A stretch of DNA of 12,547 nucleotides from Anaerolineae bacterium (lineage in GTDB: Bacteria; Chloroflexota; Anaerolineae; UBA4142): positions 1 through 12,547 of the forward strand of contig JAOACU010000055.1 of NCBI GenBank assembly GCA_026417715.1, in the 5' to 3' direction. The position numbers and the translations under genes were made by a program. Position 1 is the stretch's first letter. Each line of letters begins with the position of its first letter. This document shows positions 5,871 through 12,477 of the stretch, piece by piece. The notes beneath the pieces were generated by a model. That model was given only the letters and a program-made list of their open reading frames with translations, did no database searches and was not told the DNA's origin.

Positions 5871-7160
5871 AACGAATTTCACCGTGAGGAAATGCACCGA
5901 GCACGAAATACACGGATCGTACGCGCGCACGAGCATTTCGAGTGCCATAGTCACTTTTTGCGGACCTTGATCAATGATTTGCGGAACCAGCGCGCGCATA
6001 TCGGCTTCGATGTTGGCAAGGTTTTGCCCGGTGGGGATGATGCAGTTGGCGTTGACGATCTTGCCGTCATCGCCGATTTCGTAGTTGTGGAAGAGCACGC
6101 CGCGCGGCACTTCGCATGCGCCAACGCCCGTGCCACCCTTGCCCTTGAATTTGAACGGCTCTTCTTTTTTGATGCCGCGCGCGATCAGTTGATCGCAAAT
6201 CTTGATGGCTTCTTCGACGCTGTGCACCATCTCGACGACCTGAGCGGCGGTGTTCATATACGGATTCGTGCAAATCGGCTTCAAGCCGAGTGCATCGGCG
6301 GCTTCTTGCGCGCGCGGATGCAGTTGCTTGTGATTGATGTTAAAGCGCGCGAGCGCGCCGACCATATACGATTCGCGTTTGTGCGCGGTGAACTTGGAAC
6401 TCGAGTGCGGCACACAGCGTTCGTTCGTGACCTTGCGATAATCGTTGATGTGATATTTGCCACCGTCGGTTGTCGTAATCGTACCATCAATGAAAGCGTA
6501 CTCGTCGGGCTTGGAGAGCGCGACGTATTCAGTCTCACGATTGAATTGGGGCCAGGGCAAGGTCTTGAAGAGCGCGACGGTCTCGTCCATATCCTTGCGC
6601 GCGTCTATCAAGCGCGCGCGCATCGCGCGGAGTTCGTCCACAGTGGGCAGATGCGTAAAGCCACCGACCGTCATTGCAATCGGGTGCGTGTGGCGTCCGC
6701 CGATGATGGCGCACAAATCGCCAGCGAGTTTCTTGAGGCGAAGCGCGCGCAACACGACGTCAGGCGCGGTGCCCGCGAGGGGAATCACACTCCCGACGTT
6801 GAAAAAGTCGGGCGCAACGAGCATATACGTATGCAAGACGTGGCTATCAAGCATCTCACCAAAGAAAATCAATTTACGCAAGAGCCACGTTTGCTCGGAC
6901 AGTTCAACGCCGAGCGCGTTTTCCGATGCGCGCAAGGAGGCGGTGGCGTGCCCCACCGCGCAGATACCACAGATGCGCGACGTGATGTGGCTGGCTTCGG
7001 TGTACGGGCGTCCGCGTAGCATCGCTTCAAAAAAGCGCGGCGTTTCGACGATTTCGAGTTTGCATTCTTCCAGCACGCCGTTTTTGGTGTTGATCACAAT
7101 GTTACCGTGTCCTTCAACGCGCGTAACGTGGTGAACGTCTATGTGTAGGTCTTGTGCCAT
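5868..7160 (-). CDS. hydA: [NiFe] hydrogenase large (alpha) subunit, group 3b type
   Basis: This 430-residue catalytic subunit holds the NiFe(CN)2CO site that splits or forms H2 in the cytoplasm. Both metal-binding motifs are intact: RICGICAVGH (Arg62, Cys64, Cys67, His71) near the N-terminus and DPCISCSVH (Cys417, Cys420, His423) near the C-terminus. RVEGH with Glu16 is the conserved N-terminal motif. Only seven residues (FLTVKFV) follow His423; this is the presumed tail removed by the protease encoded next. The ATG at 7160 has AGGAG (7169-7173) eight bases upstream, touching element C. Group 3b is inferred from the four-gene set with HydB and HydG; sequence phylogeny would settle 3b against 3a, 3c or 3d. 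Confidence 0.96.
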   Translation of the reverse strand: MAQDLHIDVHHVTRVEGHGNIVINTKNGVLEECKLEIVETPRFFEAMLRGRPYTEASHITSRICGICAVGHATASLRASENALGVELSEQTWLLRKLIFFGEMLDSHVLHTYMLVAPDFFNVGSVIPLAGTAPDVVLRALRLKKLAGDLCAIIGGRHTHPIAMTVGGFTHLPTVDELRAMRARLIDARKDMDETVALFKTLPWPQFNRETEYVALSKPDEYAFIDGTITTTDGGKYHINDYRKVTNERCVPHSSSKFTAHKRESYMVGALARFNINHKQLHPRAQEAADALGLKPICTNPYMNTAAQVVEMVHSVEEAIKICDQLIARGIKKEEPFKFKGKGGTGVGACEVPRGVLFHNYEIGDDGKIVNANCIIPTGQNLANIEADMRALVPQIIDQGPQKVTMALEMLVRAYDPCISCSVHFLTVKFV

Positions 7161-7172
7161 AATTCCGTCTCC

Positions 7173-7335
7173 TAGTCTGGTAGTCCGCTAGTCGCGTAGT
7201 CTGATAGTCGTATAGTCTTATGGTCGTATAGTCGTGTAGTCAAATCATACCGGACAACCTTTTGTGCCTCTGACTATGCGACTACTCGACCATACGACTA
7301 TTCGACTATGTGACTATTTGACTATCTGACTCGCA
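7173..7335. repeat. inverted pair of degenerate octamer arrays, core TAGTC (element C)
   Basis: Nine units of TAGTCNNN stand at exactly 8-base steps from 7173 to 7244 (one reads TGGTC, at 7221). After a 27-base gap come eight units of GACTANNN at exact 8-base steps from 7272 to 7335 (one GACCA at 7288; the last GACTC). Pairing in register (7241 with 7272) matches seven consecutive pentamer cores, 7189-7241 with 7272-7324, all 35 core positions, while the 3-base spacers mostly do not pair. The variant TGGTC faces the variant GACCA. The right array encodes the last residues (SQIVK) and TAG stop of hydD. Confidence 0.9.
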
Positions 7336-8057
7336 TCGAACGCGTTGAACATCGTCATCCGCGACATCACAAGATCAACGGTGAGACCATGTTTTTGCAA
7401 CACGTCCTTCATCGCGTCTTGGTTGGGGTTGGGAATGGGACCGCGACATCCTTCGCAACCGTCGTTGTACGTTGGACAAATCGCGCCACAACCCGCACGC
7501 GTGACGGGACCCAAGCAAAAGCCGCCTTTGTCGAACATACAAACATTTTCTTTCAACTTGCATTCGACGCACATTGGATAATCGGGAATCGGCGGCTTTT
7601 TGCCCATCAGGAGCGCTTTAACGACGCGGATGAATTCTTCGCGATCAATCGGACAGCCGGGGATGAACGCGTCTACCGGCACGACCGCGCTAATCGGACG
7701 CGCGGGGTAGGTCTCGTACCAATCGGCTTTGTCGCCATAGACGTACTTGCGCACGTCATCGAGGGGTGAAAGATTTTTGATGGCGTTGACGCCGCCGGTG
7801 TGTGCACACGCGCCAAGTGCGACGAGGACTGCCGCTTGCTCACGAATCTTCTTGAGGCGCGCTTCGTCCGACGCGCGCGTGATCGAACCCTCGATGAACG
7901 CGACCGCGTAATCTTCACCGCGCTCACTGATCGCTTCACGAAAGTTGACGATTTCGACCGCATTCAGCAAGTCGAGGTGTGTCTGGAGCGAGTCCACGAC
8001 CGTCAGTTGACAACCTTCACAACTCGTGAAATCGAAAAATGCAACTTTGGGTTTCAT
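7314..8057 (-). CDS. hydD: [NiFe] hydrogenase small (delta) subunit
   Basis: This 247-residue subunit carries the electron wire from the NiFe site to the diaphorase subunits. Twelve cysteines can hold three iron-sulfur clusters: Cys13, Cys16, Cys84 and Cys135 for the proximal cluster (CEGC, GAC, PGCP), and Cys163, 166, 173, 181, 190, 194, 201 and 204 for two more. There is no Tat signal and no membrane anchor, which fits a soluble cytoplasmic group 3 enzyme. The start overlaps the hydG stop by one base (TAATG). The C-terminal SQIVK and the TAG stop are read from octamer array C, so the true ancestral C-terminus may have been altered by the repeat. Confidence 0.95.
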   Translation of the reverse strand: MKPKVAFFDFTSCEGCQLTVVDSLQTHLDLLNAVEIVNFREAISERGEDYAVAFIEGSITRASDEARLKKIREQAAVLVALGACAHTGGVNAIKNLSPLDDVRKYVYGDKADWYETYPARPISAVVPVDAFIPGCPIDREEFIRVVKALLMGKKPPIPDYPMCVECKLKENVCMFDKGGFCLGPVTRAGCGAICPTYNDGCEGCRGPIPNPNQDAMKDVLQKHGLTVDLVMSRMTMFNAFDASQIVK

Positions 8058-8893
8058 TATATCGCCTCCATCACACCTTTAATTTCAGCATAGTTGAACG
8101 ATGGTCCGTGTTGACAGCAGTAAAAGTGATCAATCTGGCAGTGTCCGCATTTGCCGACGCCGCACTTCATTCGACGTTCGAGCGAGACCCAGATTTGATC
8201 TTCGGGAATGCCCTTGCCGAGCAATTCCATAATCACGAACCGATACATCACCGGCGGACCTTCGGCGACAGCAATCGTGTTGCGCGGATTCACCGAAATC
8301 TTGGGGAAGAGTGTCGTAATCACGCCGACGTTCCCCGTCCAATCGGGTGTCCCGCGATCCACCGTTTCGAGATATTCGACATCTTCGCGACGCTTCCACT
8401 CTTCGCGCTCTTCCTTGAACAGCAGTTCCGCCGGATTTTTTGCGCCGTAGAGAATGATAAAGCGTCCGTACTTTTTGCGATTGTCGAGCACTTGGTTGAT
8501 GACGCTACGCACGGGGGCGAGCGCCAAACCGCCGGCGGCGATCAAAATATCGCGTCCCTCGAATTGTTCGATGGGAAAGCCGCGCCCGAATGGACCGCGC
8601 ACGCCGATTTGATCGCCTTCCTTCATCCGATGCAACGCGGAGGTCACATCGCCGACTTTGCGTACGCACATTTCAAACTTGCCATTGCTCCGACTCGGCG
8701 ATGACGAAATCGAAATCGGGGCTTCGCCAACGCCGCACACGCTGACTTGGACGAATTGTCCGGGTTTGTGTCCTAGTGATTGACCGCGCGGCAATTCGAC
8801 GACGAAGAATTTTTCCGTCGCCGACATTGTTTCGACTTTGGCAATCCACGCGAGCGTGGGAACGTATATGGATTCGATTGCAGGAATCGCCAT
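8057..8893 (-). CDS. hydG: hydrogenase gamma subunit, FAD/NAD(P)-binding oxidoreductase
   Basis: This 278-residue diaphorase subunit exchanges electrons with NAD(P)(H). It has the ferredoxin-NADP reductase-like layout: an FAD-binding barrel (residues 10-100) with PGQFVQVSV and the flavin motif APISISSSP, then a nucleotide-binding half starting IAAGGLALAPVRS (118-130) with AEGPP near 210. A C-terminal [2Fe-2S] motif follows: MKCGVGKCGHC and a CC pair (Cys244, 249, 252 and 259 or 260). It resembles dihydroorotate dehydrogenase electron-transfer subunits (PyrK), but the setting between hydB and hydD makes HydG clear. The ATG at 8893 has a perfect AGGAGG (8899-8904) that overlaps the hydB stop. 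NADP rather than NAD preference cannot be read from sequence alone. Confidence 0.94.
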   Translation of the reverse strand: MAIPAIESIYVPTLAWIAKVETMSATEKFFVVELPRGQSLGHKPGQFVQVSVCGVGEAPISISSSPSRSNGKFEMCVRKVGDVTSALHRMKEGDQIGVRGPFGRGFPIEQFEGRDILIAAGGLALAPVRSVINQVLDNRKKYGRFIILYGAKNPAELLFKEEREEWKRREDVEYLETVDRGTPDWTGNVGVITTLFPKISVNPRNTIAVAEGPPVMYRFVIMELLGKGIPEDQIWVSLERRMKCGVGKCGHCQIDHFYCCQHGPSFNYAEIKGVMEAI

Positions 8894-8902
8894 CTTTGCC
8901 TC

Positions 8903-9936
8903 CTATGCGTGGTCCTTGTGCAGTGAGTTCCACACGTCCACTGGCGTAATGTCCACCAAGCACGCGCGCGCGCAACGTCCACATCCCACACAACCCAAGT
9001 GACCGGGAAATGCTTCGGCGATGTATTTGCCTTTGCGCATAAAGCGATGGCGCAACCGTTGCGCGTGGGTCTTGCGAAATTCTCACCGCTCCCGATGCGC
9101 GCAAACGCATCGAGTTGACACGAGTCCCACACGCGATAACGTTCGCCGACTTTGCCATCGAGCGAAATATCGTCTTGCACGTCAAAGCAATAGCAGGTGG
9201 GACACACGATATTGCACGAGCCGCAGGCAAAGCAACGCTTGGCGATTTCTTCCCACAGCGGACTCTTGTAACTGACGCCCATCAGTGCGGGCAAATCCTT
9301 GCCATCCAAATTGAGACGCACCGGGAATTTTGCCCACTTTTGCGACATTGTTTTATCGAGCAGCGCGATTTCCGCGCGCGTGGCGTCGTGCGATTTGGCG
9401 TGATTCGCCAGCAGGGCTTCGCCAGCGGTCGTGCCCACGTCCACCGCGTAAAATTCTCCCAGTCCGATGAGGTGCAAATCGAAACCAGAAGTCGCGGTGA
9501 GCGTGTTCATACTTTTGCAGAAGGAATGTTCATCGCACGGGTCGAGACATTCCAGACTGATGATGGCTGTCGTCGCGCGGCGTTTCATATAGTGCGTGTC
9601 GGGCTGTCCGCGCGCGAACGCTTCGTCGAGCATACACATCGCATGCAGGTCGCACGTATGCACACCCAAGAGGACGCGCCATTTCATATCGAACTGTGGC
9701 GTGACCGTGTGCATATCCGTGCGGAACGCGAAGAGCGTTTCGCGTGTGGGGAGGAGTGCTTTGCGGGGAGGAATCACCGTCGTTTTGTAATCGAGCCGCA
9801 ACTGCGATGCGTCGGTGAGCGTGGCAAACTTGAAACCCGTGTCGTTTGCCACGACTGGACCAATGACCTCGTACTCATTCATCATACTCGTGACGAATGG
9901 CATTAGGTCAGGTTTGTTGATGATTTTTAGACTCAT
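8903..9936 (-). CDS. hydB: hydrogenase beta subunit, iron-sulfur protein, with a one-base frameshift
   Basis: This subunit feeds electrons between HydG and the hydrogenase through [4Fe-4S] clusters. Frame one, from the ATG at 9936 (AGGAG six bases upstream, AGGAGG a little further), gives 287 good residues, including the first cluster CFACGSCNIVCP (Cys235, 238, 241, 245), up to IGSGENF. The reading then leaves frame. In another frame the family sequence resumes at once: RKTHAQRLRHRF, then the second cluster CVGCGRCARAC and a TAG stop at 8903-8905. Restoring one base at 9077-9078 yields 344 residues, the usual length. Unrepaired, the frame runs on to 8773 with unrelated residues and lacks cluster two. 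A sequencing error or recent mutation is likelier than programmed shifting. Confidence 0.9.
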
Positions 9937-9974
9937 GGGGTTCTCCTACCTCCTGTACAAGGGGCATTTGACCT

Positions 9975-10021
9975 GAAAACAAAACACGCCAAGCCGATGC
10001 TGTATGCATCGGATAGGCGTG
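9975..10021 (-). terminator. hairpin with T tract between vapC and hydB, terminator or leader attenuator
   Basis: The outer stem CACGCC/GGCGTG (9985-9990, 10016-10021) and inner stem CCGATGC/GCATCGG (9994-10000, 10006-10012) are perfect and separated by a symmetric 3-by-3 internal loop. In the minus direction the stem is followed by TTTTGTTTT, the form of an intrinsic terminator. It probably ends the vapBC transcript. Only about 40 bases remain to the hydB start codon, so if the hydB promoter lies upstream of it, it would act as an attenuator. Confidence 0.7.
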
Positions 10022-10077
10022 CCACACCTGAATCTTCTCCGATTCGACAGAGAGGGACGCATCATCGCGCAGAAATA

Positions 10078-10121
10078 TTTTGACACATCCGAGTCAAACT
10101 CTGGTCAAAATGAAGTCAAAA
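10078..10121. promoter_or_regulatory. 11-bp phased GTCAAA boxes upstream of the hydrogenase operon
   Basis: On the plus strand GTCAAA starts at 10093, 10104 and 10115, exactly 11 bases apart, so one per helical turn. An inverted copy, TTTGAC (10079-10084), faces the first box across 8 bases. Such phased direct repeats are typical of OmpR/PhoB-type regulator sites. They lie just after the vapC stop and about 140-185 bases before hydB. On the minus strand each box reads as TTTGAC, which also resembles a -35 element, but I see no matching -10 at good spacing. Confidence 0.5.
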
Positions 10122-10144
10122 GGTGGGATGAATTCGGTTTGCGC

Positions 10145-10579
10145 TTATGGTGCGATAATCTTATCAGCAAGATCGGGATGCACTCTTTGAAAATCCTTGG
10201 GGTTGAGTGTTACCACAAGGTCAACTTGGGCATTGACCGCCGCGCGTAAAATCAACGCATCGTAGGTTGCTCCGCCAACGATCCCAAGTGCTGCCAAGTG
10301 CTCTACGGTTTGAATATAGTCTTGATCGGACAACGACACGATTTCAAGTCGTTCAGCAATATTATGCTTGATGAGTTGCTGGGCATCCGAAGGCGAGATA
10401 GGAGGATGAACGGGCAAGGTCGTGAGAATGGCGTAGAGTTCTGCAAGAGAGTGCGCCGCAACGATTCCTTTGTCCCTTCCACTCGTTACGCGTTTGAGCC
10501 AAGCCAACCCTTGTTCGTGAGCAGGGTGGGCTTCGACCATTGCGGCAACCAAGATGGATGTGTCGAGTAAAATTTTCAC
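10145..10579 (-). CDS. vapC: PIN-domain ribonuclease toxin (VapC family)
   Basis: This 144-residue PIN-domain protein probably cuts RNA (tRNA or rRNA in studied members) when its antitoxin is lost. The acidic residues of the active site are visible: Asp6 in ILLDTSIL, Glu47 in LAELYAIL and Asp107 in TYDALILRAA, followed by the usual LVVTLNPKDF strand with Asn126 and Asp129. The length is typical. It starts with GTG at 10579, overlapping the antitoxin stop as GTGA, the common coupled arrangement. The stop is a TAA at 10145. The target RNA is unknown. Confidence 0.9.
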   Translation of the reverse strand: MKILLDTSILVAAMVEAHPAHEQGLAWLKRVTSGRDKGIVAAHSLAELYAILTTLPVHPPISPSDAQQLIKHNIAERLEIVSLSDQDYIQTVEHLAALGIVGGATYDALILRAAVNAQVDLVVTLNPKDFQRVHPDLADKIIAP

Positions 10580-10854
10580 ACGCCAACTCGCTGTAAGAGA
10601 TCAAAGACGCGGCGGTCACGCTCGTTGCGCGTGACATTGGTCAGGTTACTCAAAGCGGTCACTCGAGCAACAAGGAAGCCATCTTTCTCGATCAAAGTTG
10701 TTGGCTTGGATTGAATGCGCAGACGTACGCTCCCTTGCTCGCCTTTTTCGACCACCAAGGTCATTCCTGGTGTCAGATGCAAGCGTTCACGTAGAGAAGC
10801 GGGAATGAGAATACCTCCCAACTCATCTAAAGATACTTGGATTACTTGATCCAT
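10576..10854 (-). CDS. vapB: AbrB-type antitoxin (VapB-like)
   Basis: This 92-residue protein should neutralise the PIN toxin and repress their shared promoter. The N-terminal part (residues 3-45) has the SpoVT/AbrB swapped-hairpin pattern: IQVSLDELGGILIPASLRERLHLTPGMTLVVEKG. The tail (KPTTLIEKDGFLVARV to RVFDLLQRVGV) would wrap the toxin. The ATG at 10854 is chosen because the fold starts there; an in-frame start at 10887 would add 11 residues and run into the palindrome. The stop overlaps the GTG of vapC by 4 bases. Two palindromes directly upstream are good candidates for the operator. Confidence 0.88.
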   Translation of the reverse strand: MDQVIQVSLDELGGILIPASLRERLHLTPGMTLVVEKGEQGSVRLRIQSKPTTLIEKDGFLVARVTALSNLTNVTRNERDRRVFDLLQRVGV

Positions 10855-10874
10855 TTTGATAACTGATGTTACGC

Positions 10875-10930
10875 ACGCGTAGGACAATTTTGCAAACTTG
10901 TCCCACGCGTACGTGAGTTTGATAACTCAC
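10875..10930. promoter_or_regulatory. tandem palindromes upstream of vapBC, candidate operator
   Basis: The first palindrome pairs ACGCGTAGGACAA (10875-10887) with TTGTCCCACGCGT (10898-10910), 12 of 13 positions. The second, GTGAGTT and AACTCAC (10913-10919, 10924-10930), is perfect with a 4-base loop. They lie between the sirtuin stop and the antitoxin start, where an autoregulating AbrB-type antitoxin would bind. Neither is followed by a T tract, which argues against a simple terminator. TTTGATAACT also occurs directly repeated on either side (10856-10864, 10918-10927). Confidence 0.5.
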
Positions 10931-10947
10931 TTCTTGGTGCAAGTATA

Positions 10948-11709
10948 TCACATTTTGACTTTTTCGACGATTTTGGGCAACGCAATCGTCACATCTTCGC
11001 GCAATACCACTGCGGCTTGGCGATCCATTGGCGTTGCCGTGTTGTTGACGATGATGACTTGTGCGCCCTTGCGTCGCGCGAGGAACGGCAACTCGCCAAC
11101 GGGCATCACCTCCAATGACGATCCTGCCACCAACATCACATCGCACTTTTCCGATTCTTGTTGCGCTTCGTACAACACGCGCACCGGCGGCGTTTCGCCG
11201 AACAAGGTGACGTTGGGTTTGAGCACGCCACCACACAGCGGGCACGTGGGAATCACGCCATCCTCGATGAAACGTTCGATGTACGGTTGCGCTTCGACTT
11301 GGTGATAGCAACGGATACACGTGGCTTGGCGCATATGCCCGTGCACTTCGAGCACGCGTTGACTGCCCGCGCGCTGGTGGAGATTGTCAATGTTTTGCGT
11401 GATGAGCACCTTGAGGTAACCGCGCGCTTCCAACTCGGCAAGTGCGTAATGCGCGGCATTCGGTTGCGCGTTCACCATCGTCTTCGACAAAGGACGAATC
11501 CAGTTGTAAAAATTTTCGGGACGCTCTAGAAAACTCCAAATCGAAGCAACCTCCATCGGGTCAACGCGCGTCCACAAACCCGAACCAGTGCCGCGAAAAT
11601 CGGGAATACCCGAACGCGTGGAGATGCCCGCGCCCGTCAAGGCAATCGCGTGTTTCGCATTTTTGATGAGTTCTGCCGCTTGGGTAATTTTTCTAGTGTT
11701 GCCAATCAT
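10948..11709 (-). CDS. NAD-dependent protein deacylase, sirtuin family
   Basis: This 253-residue protein should remove acetyl or longer acyl groups from lysines while consuming NAD. Motifs in order: GAGIS (26-30) with TRSGIPDFRG, TQNIDNLH (104-111), catalytic His124 in EVHGH, the zinc cysteines Cys131/Cys134 (CIRC) and Cys156/Cys159 (CPLC), and AGSSLEV (195-201). The length matches compact bacterial CobB/NpdA proteins. LFGETP after the zinc ribbon is typical of bacterial sirtuins. The ATG at 11709 overlaps the nfi stop as ATGA; the longer open frame would run inside nfi. Its substrates are unknown; acetyl-CoA synthetase is a common target in other bacteria. Confidence 0.94.
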   Translation of the reverse strand: MIGNTRKITQAAELIKNAKHAIALTGAGISTRSGIPDFRGTGSGLWTRVDPMEVASIWSFLERPENFYNWIRPLSKTMVNAQPNAAHYALAELEARGYLKVLITQNIDNLHQRAGSQRVLEVHGHMRQATCIRCYHQVEAQPYIERFIEDGVIPTCPLCGGVLKPNVTLFGETPPVRVLYEAQQESEKCDVMLVAGSSLEVMPVGELPFLARRKGAQVIIVNNTATPMDRQAAVVLREDVTIALPKIVEKVKM

Positions 11710-12407
11710 AACAAACTCGCTTGGGTCATACCATATTCGATTTGTTCGCCGCTGGCAACGCGATGCGCATAGCGCGTTGTTTCGGGCAGGCGATAGCCCT
11801 TGCAACATTGAAGCACGATCTCAATTGCGCGCGTCAAACTGATGCGATGTCCCACACTGACGTACACCGGCGTCGTGTTCACGCGCGTCCGCACCGCCGC
11901 ACCGATTGGTTCATCGCCATCGAGGAGTGGTGTCCACGCGCCAAAACGATTTGGTGGCTCGGCGGCGTGACCACATAGAATTGATTTGGCGCAACCAATC
12001 GTTACACGATCGAGGAGCACGCCCAGGTGACTCGCAATGCCCAAGCGTCGCGGATGCGCGCGCCCGTGTCCGTCCACGATGATCACATCAGGTTCGTGGC
12101 GAATTTGTTCGAACGCGTTGAGCACGACGGGGATTTCGCGAAACGCCAACAGACCGGGAACGTACGGAAAAGTCACTGGCAGGCGCGCGATTGCCGATTC
12201 AACGGGGATTAGTTCGGGGAATTGCAACACGACCACTGCCGCGCGCGCGGTTTCGTTCGCGGGTCCTTCAAAACCCACATCCACACCCGCGACCCAGCGA
12301 ATCGTCGTCAACGCGTCGGTTTCGCTCACGCGCGTTGCCAAGTCGCGCTGAATCTGCATTGCTTCGGCAGGCGAGACGTCCCAGTTGGCGGTGACTGGAA
12401 TGCGCAC
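11706..12407 (-). CDS. nfi: endonuclease V
   Basis: This 233-residue nuclease cuts near deaminated bases, mainly inosine, and starts alternative excision repair. Motifs: GVDVGF with Asp43, PYVPGLLAFRE with the mismatch wedge Tyr82 and Glu91, then VDGHGRAHPRRLGIASHLG with Asp112 and His116, and Lys141 in CAKSIL. The tail RISLTRAIEIV and PETTRYAHRVA is also conserved in the family. The start is GTG at 12407, with GAGGAG four to five bases upstream. It is the first gene after a good promoter and is coupled to the sirtuin gene by ATGA. Confidence 0.95.
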   Translation of the reverse strand: MRIPVTANWDVSPAEAMQIQRDLATRVSETDALTTIRWVAGVDVGFEGPANETARAAVVVLQFPELIPVESAIARLPVTFPYVPGLLAFREIPVVLNAFEQIRHEPDVIIVDGHGRAHPRRLGIASHLGVLLDRVTIGCAKSILCGHAAEPPNRFGAWTPLLDGDEPIGAAVRTRVNTTPVYVSVGHRISLTRAIEIVLQCCKGYRLPETTRYAHRVASGEQIEYGMTQASLL

Positions 12408-12424
12408 TGTGCTCCTCTGTAGAA

Positions 12425-12453
12425 ATTATATCGCATTCCGCTGTTCTTTACAA
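12425..12453 (-). promoter_or_regulatory. sigma-70-type promoter for nfi and the sirtuin gene
   Basis: On the minus strand TTGTAA (12448-12453) and a perfect TATAAT (12425-12430) are separated by 17 bases. The implied start is about 10 bases upstream of the nfi start codon region, with the GAGGAG ribosome site just after it, so the leader would be very short. Confidence 0.75.
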
Positions 12454-12477
12454 CTCAACGAATGTGTAACCACGGCT

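Noticed and set aside
5892..7019. Long plus-strand open frame (375 codons) opposite hydA
   Set aside because: It mirrors the hydrogenase large subunit in GC-rich sequence, shows no recognisable domain, and hydA has all family motifs.
7173..7335. Possible CRISPR array
   Set aside because: Units are only 8 bases with a 5-base core, spacers are 3 bases, and the two halves face each other; there are no cas genes.
9077..9078. Programmed ribosomal frameshifting in hydB
   Set aside because: No slippery heptamer or downstream stimulatory hairpin is evident, and the family is not known for it; a base error or mutation is simpler.
8673..9230. Minus-strand open frame of 185 codons across the hydB-hydG junction
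   Set aside because: It is the third, wrong frame over the hydB frameshift and the start of hydG; the family sequence resumes in a different frame.
9115..9906. Plus-strand open frame of 263 codons opposite hydB
   Set aside because: A shadow of hydB, whose iron-sulfur motifs are clear on the minus strand.
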